DNA from: Bacteroidota bacterium
Lineage (GTDB): Bacteria > Bacteroidota > Bacteroidia > Chitinophagales > Chitinophagaceae
NCBI GenBank assembly: GCA_023424015.1
Contig: JAFAEM010000001.1
Location: 34,276-98,275 of the forward strand
Direction of reading: 5' to 3'
DNA: 64,000 nt
The notes beneath the pieces were generated by a model. It was not told the origin of the DNA and ran no database searches. It saw only the letters and a program-made list of their open reading frames with translations. Below, one piece after another: positions 18,492 to 27,827 of this stretch (its first letter is position 1; each line of letters begins with the position of its first letter). Made by a program: the position numbers and the translations under genes.

Positions 18492-21400
18492 CTACCGGAC
18501 TGCATACGTCATTAACTTGTCGTTGTTACAAGCAACAATCAACATTTTCTTATCATGGCCGGTCTTCAGCCATTTTATATCACGCACCTGGCCGTTTAAT
18601 GAAGCAAGGTTTGGTTGGAAGTCTGGTTTGCATTGCCCGTCTTTTCCGACCGTAAAAAAGGCCAGCGGTTGGGCATCGTACCTTCCTTCATACGGGATCA
18701 CATCATAAAAATTACCACCCGCGATATAGCCGGATGTATTTTGATTTTCTCTTACTTCCCTGAAAGAAAAGATTGGCGCCATTTGTAAGTCTTTTGGAAG
18801 ATCGGTGATGGTAAATCCGCCTTTTCCATCGCCATAGCATATCGCGGAACCCAGTCGTTCGCATGTAAAGGGCTGTATGGTGTCTATCCAGCCATAGAAA
18901 ACATCTTTCATCGGCACCCCGGCATACTCCGCATAATAGAGGTAGTGCTTTTTCAACAGAGGTAAAGGCCTTTCTACTTCATCCTTAGCAAGGAAGGGAT
19001 ACTCTTTTCCATCGAGTGTATAAGAAAGCAGTTGCTCTGTTTGTCCATTGCGGTCAAAATCCGCAACGTAAAGTTTTGCCGGCCCATCCTTTCCACTCCA
19101 GAATTTATTATTGTAACCCCAGTTACCGGCGAGGATATCAAGGTGACCATCACCATTGGCATCGTCAAGAAAAACCGTTTGCCATAAGCCAGAGGAATTG
19201 GGCAGCGATTTTGTCTTGAACTTTCCATTTTCGTTAAAGAATACAACTATAGGCATCCATTCGCCTGCAACGACAAGGTCGGGCCAGCCATCTTTATTGA
19301 TATCGCCAAAAGCTGAACTGGTAACAATACCCAGATCCTTTAACGCGATGATATCACTGCTCGCTTCAGAGAAATTCGCTTTACCATCATTGACCAGCAA
19401 ATAGGAGGTCTGGGGAATGCCAAACGCCCTGGCATCTGCCAACACGCTAACAAAAATATCCTGGTCACCATCTTTGTCGAAATCTGCTACAGCAACGCTT
19501 GACTTGTTGTACAGAAGCGTAGGAATTGAAGCGGCTGATTTTGTGAACTGTCCTTTACCATTGTTCAGATAAAGCCTGTCCTGGAGGTTTAACCCCGTTG
19601 AATACTGGTTCCCACCGTTAGCTACATATAGGTCAGGGCTACCGTCGCCATTCGCGTCAAAAAATACGGCGTCTACATCTTCACAAGAAAGATCGGCCGC
19701 AAAAACTTCTGTATTGGTCGAAATGAATGATCCATTTTTTTGCTGTATCATCAACGTGCCTGGCTGACCAGATGCTGCACAGGCATAAAAATCGTCGAGT
19801 CCATCGCCATTTACATCCGCCACTGCGATTTTGGGACCGCGGGTTGATTGCGCATGCGGTATAAGGTACTGGACATTATAATCCAGGAAATCATTCTCCT
19901 TATGCTTCCAGGCTATTGAGTTGGGCAGTTCTTCAAATAACAGCTGCTTGGCCGGGAAGAAGCTATCGTAAACAAACTTTCCCGCTGCTTCATTTTTTAA
20001 AATAGTGAGTTGCCTGTTCACTGCAACATTCTTTAGTACCTGGAATTTCTGATCAGGCCAAACGATGAGCATGCTATCAATTACATCCACAGAATCAAGC
20101 CCAAAATGCAGGCGATGATCGGATGAAGATTGAAACCCCCGCGTTGGCATGAGCTGCTGAAATTGTAGTTTTCCTTTCGCAAACAAGTAGGCTTTGGCAC
20201 CCACGCCAGTTGTATTGATACTGTCACCACGGAATGATAGTGAAATATAATTTTTTTGAGGACCCTGGTTTTTTAAAACCACCGCGGGCGCATTGATACA
20301 ATTAATCACCAGGTCCAGCCGGCCATCATTGTCCAGGTCAGCATATGCTGCACCGGTAAAATAACCTTTCATTTTCCCCGTACCCCACTCCTTGCTCATG
20401 TTTTTAAAATCCATGTTGCCATCACCCTTGAAAAGAAAGGGATGCGAGCTCCCATCAGGCATTGCATTGATGGCTTCATCGTCATACTCATCGGTCCTGT
20501 CCATGCCCTTTGCTTTCAGATCCGACACAAAGCGCACGTAGTCCAGGTCGACCGGGCGCTTTACGATACCACTTGATATAAAAAGGTCTTTATTCCCATC
20601 ATTATCGAAATCAGCAAATAGTGGCGCCCAACTCCAGTCGGTGGCAGAAATGCCGCTCATCAGGCCAATTTCACTAAAGCTTTCGCCATTTCCATTATTT
20701 CTTTGAAGGCAGTTTTTTGAAAACTGTTCCTGGTAACCCTGTATTTGCAGCTTAACCTTGTAAATGTCGGGATTCTCGTCGCTGCCATAAGTCTTTAACA
20801 CTTTTTCATCGGGGGGTAGCATATCAACGGTAATCACATCCAGGTGGCCATCGTTATTATAATCCGCTACATCATTACCCATGCTAAACCGGCTGTAATG
20901 CCTGAAATGTTTGGCACTGCTTTCTGAGAAAGTCCCGTTCCCGTTATTGACATAATAATAGTCGTTCTCATGAAAGTCGTTGCCTATGTATATATCATTC
21001 CAGCCATCATTGTTGATATCAGCAAATGCAAGTCCCAAACCATAACCAAGATTTCCCTCGAATATGCCTGCAGACGCGGTAACATCGGTGAATTTACCAG
21101 CCGGACCGTTGAGGTCGTTTCTGAACAGTTTATCACCCGCGCGGGGATCAATCTTTCTCCGGTTGCTTGTATCCACGATATTGGCATGTGGCTTCTGAGA
21201 CTGATTGAGGATATAGCAATCCAGATCACCATCACCGTCATAATCAAAAAATCCGGATTGTGTAGTGTAACCGGCGAAGTCTAAACCATATTCTTTTGAT
21301 TTATCCGAAAAACTCCCATTTCCGTTATTAATATAGAGAACATTATTCCCGGTGAGACCATAAATATTACTTACTGCAGAAACGTAGATGTCAAGGAACC

Positions 21401-21767
21401 CGTCACCGTTCACATCGGCCATGGTGACGCCGGTACACCAGTCGGCTGTGCCGGCAACACCCGCTTTGTCAGTTATATCTTCGAATTCAAAATTTCCTTT
21501 GTTGAGGTAGAGCTTATTATTTCCTTTGCTGTTGGCTGTAAAATAAATATCAGGCAGACTGTCATTATTGATATCACCTATACCTACGCCGCCACCATTG
21601 TAGTAATAGAGGTAATAGAGAATATTGAAAAGTTTCTTTCGTTCCAGGTTATTTTCAAAATGAATATTTGTTGTAGAAGCGGAAAGCTGTGAAAAAACTT
21701 TTGTATCCTGCCTGTTACATGAAAAGTGAATGAGAATAATAGTACAACAAAGAAAAAACCGCAGCAT
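18492..21767 (-). CDS. Large VCBS/FG-GAP repeat lipoprotein with ASPIC/UnbV domain
   Basis: 1091 residues with a lipoprotein signal (IILIHFSCNRQ). About twelve calcium-binding DxDxDG-type repeats are visible, for example DINNDSLPDIYF, DVNGDGFLDIYV, DYDGDGDLDCYI, DFDNDGNKDLFI, DLDNDGRLDLVI and DANGDGHLDILAG. They are arranged as two beta-propeller blocks (about 55-500 and 650-1090) flanking an ASPIC/UnbV domain (about 510-600; LMPTRGFQSSSDHRLHFGL). Such CRTAC1-like proteins recur next to SusCD pairs and are thought to be surface glycan-binding or scaffold proteins, but their function is not established. The gene follows a hairpin 15 bp upstream of its start and precedes the GH144 lipoprotein gene by 47 bp. 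Confidence 0.88.
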   Translation of the reverse strand: MLRFFLCCTIILIHFSCNRQDTKVFSQLSASTTNIHFENNLERKKLFNILYYLYYYNGGGVGIGDINNDSLPDIYFTANSKGNNKLYLNKGNFEFEDITDKAGVAGTADWCTGVTMADVNGDGFLDIYVSAVSNIYGLTGNNVLYINNGNGSFSDKSKEYGLDFAGYTTQSGFFDYDGDGDLDCYILNQSQKPHANIVDTSNRRKIDPRAGDKLFRNDLNGPAGKFTDVTASAGIFEGNLGYGLGLAFADINNDGWNDIYIGNDFHENDYYYVNNGNGTFSESSAKHFRHYSRFSMGNDVADYNNDGHLDVITVDMLPPDEKVLKTYGSDENPDIYKVKLQIQGYQEQFSKNCLQRNNGNGESFSEIGLMSGISATDWSWAPLFADFDNDGNKDLFISSGIVKRPVDLDYVRFVSDLKAKGMDRTDEYDDEAINAMPDGSSHPFLFKGDGNMDFKNMSKEWGTGKMKGYFTGAAYADLDNDGRLDLVINCINAPAVVLKNQGPQKNYISLSFRGDSINTTGVGAKAYLFAKGKLQFQQLMPTRGFQSSSDHRLHFGLDSVDVIDSMLIVWPDQKFQVLKNVAVNRQLTILKNEAAGKFVYDSFFPAKQLLFEELPNSIAWKHKENDFLDYNVQYLIPHAQSTRGPKIAVADVNGDGLDDFYACAASGQPGTLMIQQKNGSFISTNTEVFAADLSCEDVDAVFFDANGDGSPDLYVANGGNQYSTGLNLQDRLYLNNGKGQFTKSAASIPTLLYNKSSVAVADFDKDGDQDIFVSVLADARAFGIPQTSYLLVNDGKANFSEASSDIIALKDLGIVTSSAFGDINKDGWPDLVVAGEWMPIVVFFNENGKFKTKSLPNSSGLWQTVFLDDANGDGHLDILAGNWGYNNKFWSGKDGPAKLYVADFDRNGQTEQLLSYTLDGKEYPFLAKDEVERPLPLLKKHYLYYAEYAGVPMKDVFYGWIDTIQPFTCERLGSAICYGDGKGGFTITDLPKDLQMAPIFSFREVRENQNTSGYIAGGNFYDVIPYEGRYDAQPLAFFTVGKDGQCKPDFQPNLASLNGQVRDIKWLKTGHDKKMLIVACNNDKLMTYAVR

Positions 21768-21772
21768 AACTT

Positions 21773-21811
21773 AAAAATTTTAAAGGGCTGATACCATGAG
21801 TTCAGCCCTTT
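21773..21811 (-). terminator. Perfect 10-bp hairpin ahead of the VCBS gene (partial terminator or attenuator)
   Basis: AAAGGGCTGA (21782-21791) and TCAGCCCTTT (21802-21811) form a perfect stem with a 10-base loop. On the minus-sense RNA it is followed by AAAATTTTT, a weak U tract. It lies between the LamG gene and the VCBS gene, where partial termination or RNA processing would leave susCD and the LamG gene more highly expressed than the downstream enzyme genes. Confidence 0.6.
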
Positions 21812-21839
21812 ACCATATAGAAATGATATATTAACCGGT

Positions 21840-22670
21840 TTACATTTTACTATTATACAATGCCTGGATTTCGGTCTGTGATAATACCCTGTCGTAAAGT
21901 CGGAACTGGTCCATTTTACCTGAATAAGAACTGATCCAGTCGTCGGTTGGACCCTCGAGACCTGCATGCTTATTCCAGCCGCCAATCACCAGGTTGCTTG
22001 CATTGGTCAGATTAAGTTTTCCAAGCGGCTGCCCGTTTTGAGTAAAATCTCCCATATTTCCCGGTGTAGGAACGATCTCACCATCATAATAGATCAGCAG
22101 CTTTGAAGTCGTCTCATCGTACGTGAATGCGAGATGATGCCACTGGCCATCGAATAATGGTTTAGGGAATGTCTGGTTGGTATATTCCACCCAGTGATCC
22201 ATCAACGCGAACTTAAAGGTACTAACTGTTGGCGTTGCATGCTCCACCAAAAGGAAAGCAGAACTGCCATGCCAGTAATCTTTATCCACTAATGAAAAAT
22301 AAAGCTCGGTCCTGGGGTTAACGGTATTATTGACCCAGAAAGCGATCGTACAGCTAGTTGCGTTCTTAAAATCATTCGCTGACGGGTATTTCACCGCTTT
22401 ACTATCTTCACCCTGCACCGCGCTTCCACTCACACCCGGTACAGTTGCCAGCGGGTTCTCGCTGGGGAAATTGGCCCGGATACTGTCCACCGCATTCATC
22501 AGCGGATTAGCTGATTGCCCGTCGAAGGCAGCAAAAAATTTAAGTGGTCCGCCTGGCGGGTTAGAATCTCTTGGAAAATCACCCAGCGCCGGCCTTTCTT
22601 TTTTCTGACAACTTACAGCAATCATTAAAATGACTATCACAGTTGCCGCAAGCTTAAATATGTATTTCAT
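21840..22670 (-). CDS. LamG-domain lipoprotein in the SusE/surface-binding position
   Basis: 276 residues from ATG 22670. This start gives a clean lipoprotein signal (MKYIFKLAATVIVILMIAVS, then Cys); an upstream Met at 22694 would add eight residues in front of it. Residues about 45-270 form a concanavalin-A/LamG-like jelly roll: CTIAFWVNN, WHHLAFTYDETTSKLLIYYDG, LVIGGWNKH and the terminal MDQFRLYDRVLSQTEIQALY. The gene follows susD by 30 bp. By position and anchor it is probably the surface glycan-binding protein of the PUL. No catalytic glutamates of laminarinase type are visible. Confidence 0.85.
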   Translation of the reverse strand: MKYIFKLAATVIVILMIAVSCQKKERPALGDFPRDSNPPGGPLKFFAAFDGQSANPLMNAVDSIRANFPSENPLATVPGVSGSAVQGEDSKAVKYPSANDFKNATSCTIAFWVNNTVNPRTELYFSLVDKDYWHGSSAFLLVEHATPTVSTFKFALMDHWVEYTNQTFPKPLFDGQWHHLAFTYDETTSKLLIYYDGEIVPTPGNMGDFTQNGQPLGKLNLTNASNLVIGGWNKHAGLEGPTDDWISSYSGKMDQFRLYDRVLSQTEIQALYNSKM

Positions 22671-22700
22671 ATCTGCTTTATTTAATAAGTACATTAAATT

Positions 22701-24275
22701 TTACCATTCAGGGTTTTGAACGAGAACGCCTCCCGATAGATTGATAGCCTGCTGGGGAATTGGATAATATCGGGCGCGATGAGTATAGCCGAGGCTACCC
22801 AGCTCACTCACAGCATCTCCCCATCTTACCAGGTCGAAGAAACGATATCCTTCCATCGCGAATTCCCAACGACGTTCATTTTTAATCGCCGTCCTCATAG
22901 CCGCCTGTGTTGTAAACGGTATAACAGGTAGAATAGTACGGCCCGCACCCAGGTTTCCACTTGCGCGATTCCTGATCAGTTCCAGGTTTGCTGCTGCGGT
23001 CGCTCCATCATTTAATTCATTTGACGCTTCAGCCAGCATTAAAATAACATCGGCATAGCGAAGTATGCGTTTATTGATCCAGTCAGCGCCCCCACTGGCT
23101 CCGATCTGGCCTGTGAACTGGCGCATCTGAGGATCGGAGTACACTTTTTTATTCCAGTATTTTTGATCAAGCGCTACACCAGGTCCATAAGGAGGCAAAG
23201 TGGCGCCGTAGCCGCCTGTTGCCTCACCGCCATCATACTCACCGGAATATAAGATCGTTGCTGCTTTACGCGGGTCGCTGTCGGGCCAGGCTGCTTCCAG
23301 TTTGTCGGTGGGTGTATTCCATCCCCATCCGAGGTTCCATTCCGGGCCAGCCCCCCCTTGTCTTACGTTTTGGCTGGTACCCCATTGAACGCCATTGTAA
23401 TCAGTTCCATTTGGACCAATATAACATTGCATTTCAAATATGGATTCGGGTCCATTTTTCCCAGCACCATTTAGTCCATCTTTCCAAATATCTGTGAATT
23501 TCATCGCGAGACTATATTCCCCAGATGCAATTACTTCGTTACATAAAGCCACTACTCTTGCCCAATTTTGACGAAACAGGTAGGATTGCGCCCATAATGT
23601 GTTGGCCGCGCCCCTTGTTAAGCGACCGGGGTATCTGTTGGTGCCCCCAGATTCCCAGTTCAGTGGCAGTAAGAGGGAAGCTTGCTCCAGGTCCGAGTCA
23701 ATACGGGCATAAATATCATTTACCGATGATTTCGGTTTTATGCCATCAGCTGGATTGGTATAATAAAAATCTATTAGAGGTACTTCGCCATAAGTTCGCA
23801 CCAGGTCAAAATAACAATATGCCCTAAAGAAATAAGCTTCACCTACATTTCGAAGCGATGCCGGGTCGCTGGCCTGTAATGAATCTGCCTCATAGATCAG
23901 CTTGTTGGTAAGATTTATCATGTAGTAGCGATCATTCCAATAAGTATTGGGTGCCCAATCATCTTTTGTATACTGGAAAGTCTCGAATTCAGTTACGATC
24001 TCAGCACCGTCCGTAGTACTACTTCCTTTTTGAGCATCGTCATCACGAATACTGTGGAAATCCAGCCAGGGTAGCGTGGAAAACCCTGCGTAGGCTCTAA
24101 GTGTATTATATAACCCGAGGCTTTGTGCTTCCAACTGACCCTGGTCCAAGTCGTCAAATGTGGCAGTCAACGGCTTGCGGTCGAGGAATTTCTTACATCC
24201 GAAGCCTGTGAAGATCATTGGGGTAACAACCAGTATACCCCATAACAAGCTTTTATATTTTTTCATTACTGTCAT
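22701..24275 (-). CDS. susD: SusD-family outer-membrane starch-binding-like lipoprotein
   Basis: 524 residues with a lipoprotein signal (TGFGCKKFLDRKP, lipid on Cys27 if Met1 is used). The SusD/RagB fold is supported by TPR-like helices in the first half (GEAYFFRAYCYFDLVRTYGEVPL near residue 130, the family hallmark) and by the C-terminal ILRYADVILMLAEASNEL and RRWEFAMEGYRFFDLVRWG. It caps the SusC transporter and captures glycan at the cell surface. It starts 9 bp after the susC stop codon; Met4 at 24266 is an equally good start. The name is the family name; the ligand is inferred from the neighbouring enzymes. Confidence 0.95.
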   Translation of the reverse strand: MTVMKKYKSLLWGILVVTPMIFTGFGCKKFLDRKPLTATFDDLDQGQLEAQSLGLYNTLRAYAGFSTLPWLDFHSIRDDDAQKGSSTTDGAEIVTEFETFQYTKDDWAPNTYWNDRYYMINLTNKLIYEADSLQASDPASLRNVGEAYFFRAYCYFDLVRTYGEVPLIDFYYTNPADGIKPKSSVNDIYARIDSDLEQASLLLPLNWESGGTNRYPGRLTRGAANTLWAQSYLFRQNWARVVALCNEVIASGEYSLAMKFTDIWKDGLNGAGKNGPESIFEMQCYIGPNGTDYNGVQWGTSQNVRQGGAGPEWNLGWGWNTPTDKLEAAWPDSDPRKAATILYSGEYDGGEATGGYGATLPPYGPGVALDQKYWNKKVYSDPQMRQFTGQIGASGGADWINKRILRYADVILMLAEASNELNDGATAAANLELIRNRASGNLGAGRTILPVIPFTTQAAMRTAIKNERRWEFAMEGYRFFDLVRWGDAVSELGSLGYTHRARYYPIPQQAINLSGGVLVQNPEW

Positions 24276-24284
24276 TTTTGAATT

Positions 24285-27200
24285 TTAGAATGTCACATTG
24301 AGTCCAAATGTTGTAACCACCGGAATAGCGCCGCCAGCATTATCATAACCGAATGCAGTAGCATCACCACCGAATTCAGCAGTATAACCATAGTTATTTT
24401 TCCAGGTTTTCAAATTCTGAACGTTGGCGAATACTCTTACGTTGGTCATATGCCAGTTTGAAATCAGGCTCTTGGGGAAACTATAGCCAACCTGGATATT
24501 CCTGATCCTGAAATAGCTTCCATCCTCAATATTGTAAGTAGAGCCATTGTAGTTGAAACGGTGGCCCTGGCTGATGATTGGCACCCAGTTGGAAGTACCT
24601 TCTCCATGCCATCTTTCGATTTTATCACCTGAATAATTCACTCTTTGGAAAGGCGACTCTAATGAACCCCATGTCCGGAAAACGTCATTACCATACACAC
24701 CACCCATATCCACTTCAAGACTCAATCCTTTGTACATAAGGTTTATGGATGCTCCATAAGTGAATTTCGGTGTGGGATTACCGATCACGGTTCTGTCATC
24801 AGATGTAATTTGTCCATCGGGGCCTTTTCCATTTGGACCATTGATATCCTTGAATTTAAAATCACCTGGTCCATAAGCACCCAGGGATGATGCTACCGGA
24901 GAAGCAAGAATGTCTGCATAGCTTTGATAGATTCCTTCTACAATATAACCATAGAATGAACCGATTGGCATTCCTGGTATAGTCCGGCTTTCAGCGCTTC
25001 CATTATTTTGGAACTGCCTGGTCAAATAGCCCGTTGGCAGATCTGAAGCAAGAGTCAGTACTTTATTTTTAAGGAAAGTAATGTTTCCACCAATGTTAAG
25101 CGTCAAGTCACTTCCAAAATTCTGTCTCCAGGTTGCCTGAAACTCCTGACCCCAGTTTCGCAAGCTTCCACCATTAATCAACTTATCAGGTAAACCGATG
25201 GGTGCCCGGTTTACGTAAGTCATCAGATCCTTAGTTGTTTTGGTGAAATAGTTCGTTTCGAAATGCAGTCTGTTATCAAATGCGTTTAATTCAATACCTA
25301 TCTCCTTTGCATGTACAGTTTCCCATTTCAAATCTGGATTTTGTAAATATGTCGGTTGATAAGCTGCATAAATATTTGATCCAAAGACAGCATTTACACC
25401 TTCTAATATCCTTGGATAGAAAGGGTAGTTGATCGGGCTTCCATCTATATTACTTGAAGTCTGGTTGCCTAATACACCGATCGATCCTTTTAATTTCAGG
25501 AAATTAATAAATTCGACGCTCTGCATAAAATCTTCCCTGGACAGTTCCCATGCAGCACCAACAGCCCAAAATTGCTGGTGCCTGTTTTGTTCAGGAATCT
25601 GTGAAGACGCATCATCGCGTATCGAAGCATTAAAGTAGTATTTGTTCCTATAATTGTATAATACCCTTCCCAGAACAGATGCTGTTGAATACTCATTCTG
25701 TGATGAGAAAGTATTTTGGGGATCCACCACACCCCATGGTCCACTTTCGACGTACCAGAATTTTTTGTCATTAGGAATAGGAAGGCTTCCGGGATCTGTA
25801 CCTTGTCTTACACTGGTCTGCCTGGTGAAAGCGCCAAAATAGTAAGTGGTAAACCCTGCGGTAGCCGTGATCCCATGATCACCAAAATCCTTTTTATATG
25901 TCAAAATATGATCCTGTTGGAATTTCCTGTACGTGTCATCGTTTTCCCGAAGTCCGGTTGCCTGGGTATAGAGGTACGGAGTATTGGTCATTGGATCATA
26001 TGCTGCATACAAAGGAGAATACCTCCGCCAGTTCACATTGCTTATATCGGCATAAACAGTAGACCTGATCGTAAAATTTTTTAGAAAATTAATTTCCCCA
26101 TATACACTTCCCACTGATCTGTATTCAATTCCTATTTGCTTATCCCATGTATTCTCAATCTCCAGCAAAGGATTTACCACACCTGCTGACTGGAGAGCAA
26201 CTGCTAATCCTGAATAAAGGTCAGCATCGATGGTATCGGTACCATATGGGTTTTGTATGCGGAATCGCTTTGTGCCGGATGAAACCTGCGGCATCACTTT
26301 TCTTGCAGCATCGAGTACCCAGCCAGCGTCATATGGATTTTTCTGCCGGGAGGTGTTAAATGTTAAACCAATTTTTATTGCTTTATTAATCTTTAATTCA
26401 TCACTAAAGGAGATGGTCATTCTTTGCAGCTTCTCATGTTTTATGATCCCTTCGTCGGATAGATAGCCCAGCCCAAGATTGAAACGGTTCTTTTCGGTAC
26501 TCCCTGATATGCTCAGGTTATTGTTATTAAACCTACCCGTACGCGTGACTGCGTCAATCCAGTCTGTATTAGCTGTAAGTTGAGAATAGTCGGGTGTGGC
26601 AACGCCATTATTGGCATTTTCCTCTGCAAACAGTGTTTTGAACTGTTCCGCATCTGCAACTTTAATTTTATCAACTAATTTTTTGAACCCATAATTTGTA
26701 TTAAAGTTGACCCTGACTTGTCCTGCTTTTGCTTTTTTAGTGGTAATGGCGATCACACCAGTCGCGCCTTTTACACCGAAAATCGCCAATGACGACGGAT
26801 CTTTTAAAATTTCAATGGACTCAATATCATTTGGATTCAGGTAGTCGATATTATCGTTGAAAATACCGTCTACTACATATAATGGATTTACCTGTCCGAT
26901 ACTCACGGTACCGCGAATACGGATATCGGGTCTTGCGCCGGGTGTACCATTATTTACAACAGATAAGCCTGCCACTTTGCTTTGTAGCGAAGCGACGGGG
27001 TTGGTATTGGGTTTGTCGGCCACTTCATCACCCGATACTTTGACGATCGAACCTGTCAAATCCCTTTTGCTGGCCGAACCATAGCCGATCACCACTACCT
27101 GGTCCATTATTTTTGTAGAAGTCACCAGTGTCACATTTAGTTCTGTGCGCCCCCCCAATGCTATTTCCTGTGTATCATACCCTACCGACGAAATGATCAG

Positions 27201-27722
27201 GGTAACATTCGCATCGGCTGCGGTGATTGAAAAGTTGCCATCATTATCGGTAGAAGTACCGGTTGTCGTTCCCTTTACCTGTACAGATGCGCCTGCCAGG
27301 GCCATACCGCCCTCGCCGGTAACTTTGCCCCTGATCACTACCTCAGGAACCCGGAACGCGGCACCCGGATCCTCCTTGATCACCACCAGGTTGTTACCCA
27401 TCTTCTGGTACAATAAACGCGTTCTTTCCAGGATCAGGCCCAGCACTTCATCGATCGTCGCTTCCTTTACATTGATCGTCACTTTATCCCGGATATCTTC
27501 CAGGTTGTCATTGTAAAGGAACCTGTAATTGGTTTGCTTCTCAATGGTGCGTAATACCCCGCCGATCTCGGTCTTTTTCATCCGCAGGCTGATCCTATCC
27601 TGGCCAAATCCATTGGCGGAAACGTTCAGTGCAAATGACAGCAGCAGAAATGCGGTCAATTTCATAGTAAGCAGCACTTTTGATTGTAACGGAGTTTTAA
27701 TACCCGTTAAAAAACATTTCAT
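24285..27722 (-). CDS. susC: SusC-family TonB-dependent transporter with STN signalling domain
   Basis: 1145 residues from ATG 27722; an upstream TTG in frame is less likely. Order of domains: signal peptide (about 1-40), secretin/TonB N-terminal (STN) domain (about 42-115; LRMKKTEIGGVLRTIEKQTN), carboxypeptidase-D-like Ig domain (about 130-210; GKVTGEGGMALAGASVQVKG), plug (about 215-330; VVVIGYGSASKRDLTGSI, DIRIRGTVSIGQVNPLYVVDG, ESIEILKDPSSLAIFGVKG) and a beta-barrel ending in an aromatic FGLNVTF. The STN domain and the ECF/FecR pair just upstream indicate trans-envelope signalling: substrate binding would release the sigma factor. It exports no cargo; it imports oligosaccharides. Confidence 0.95.
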   Translation of the reverse strand: MKCFLTGIKTPLQSKVLLTMKLTAFLLLSFALNVSANGFGQDRISLRMKKTEIGGVLRTIEKQTNYRFLYNDNLEDIRDKVTINVKEATIDEVLGLILERTRLLYQKMGNNLVVIKEDPGAAFRVPEVVIRGKVTGEGGMALAGASVQVKGTTTGTSTDNDGNFSITAADANVTLIISSVGYDTQEIALGGRTELNVTLVTSTKIMDQVVVIGYGSASKRDLTGSIVKVSGDEVADKPNTNPVASLQSKVAGLSVVNNGTPGARPDIRIRGTVSIGQVNPLYVVDGIFNDNIDYLNPNDIESIEILKDPSSLAIFGVKGATGVIAITTKKAKAGQVRVNFNTNYGFKKLVDKIKVADAEQFKTLFAEENANNGVATPDYSQLTANTDWIDAVTRTGRFNNNNLSISGSTEKNRFNLGLGYLSDEGIIKHEKLQRMTISFSDELKINKAIKIGLTFNTSRQKNPYDAGWVLDAARKVMPQVSSGTKRFRIQNPYGTDTIDADLYSGLAVALQSAGVVNPLLEIENTWDKQIGIEYRSVGSVYGEINFLKNFTIRSTVYADISNVNWRRYSPLYAAYDPMTNTPYLYTQATGLRENDDTYRKFQQDHILTYKKDFGDHGITATAGFTTYYFGAFTRQTSVRQGTDPGSLPIPNDKKFWYVESGPWGVVDPQNTFSSQNEYSTASVLGRVLYNYRNKYYFNASIRDDASSQIPEQNRHQQFWAVGAAWELSREDFMQSVEFINFLKLKGSIGVLGNQTSSNIDGSPINYPFYPRILEGVNAVFGSNIYAAYQPTYLQNPDLKWETVHAKEIGIELNAFDNRLHFETNYFTKTTKDLMTYVNRAPIGLPDKLINGGSLRNWGQEFQATWRQNFGSDLTLNIGGNITFLKNKVLTLASDLPTGYLTRQFQNNGSAESRTIPGMPIGSFYGYIVEGIYQSYADILASPVASSLGAYGPGDFKFKDINGPNGKGPDGQITSDDRTVIGNPTPKFTYGASINLMYKGLSLEVDMGGVYGNDVFRTWGSLESPFQRVNYSGDKIERWHGEGTSNWVPIISQGHRFNYNGSTYNIEDGSYFRIRNIQVGYSFPKSLISNWHMTNVRVFANVQNLKTWKNNYGYTAEFGGDATAFGYDNAGGAIPVVTTFGLNVTF

Positions 27723-27783
27723 ATTTTTAGCATTAAGGGTTAAACATTTCTGTTCTATCTCGTTATCATCTGGTTTAGCCTGC

Positions 27784-27812
27784 AAAACGGGGAATCGTCA
27801 CATTCTCCGTTT
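27784..27812 (-). terminator. Intrinsic terminator between fecR and susC
   Basis: Arms 27785-27795 (AAACGGGGAAT) and 27802-27812 (ATTCTCCGTTT) pair with one G-U wobble around a 6-base loop. On the minus-sense RNA the stem ends in UUUU. It falls 16 bp after the fecR stop codon and 62 bp before susC, so susC probably has its own promoter within 27723-27784. Confidence 0.6.
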
Positions 27813-27827
27813 GATTTTTAACGGCCC

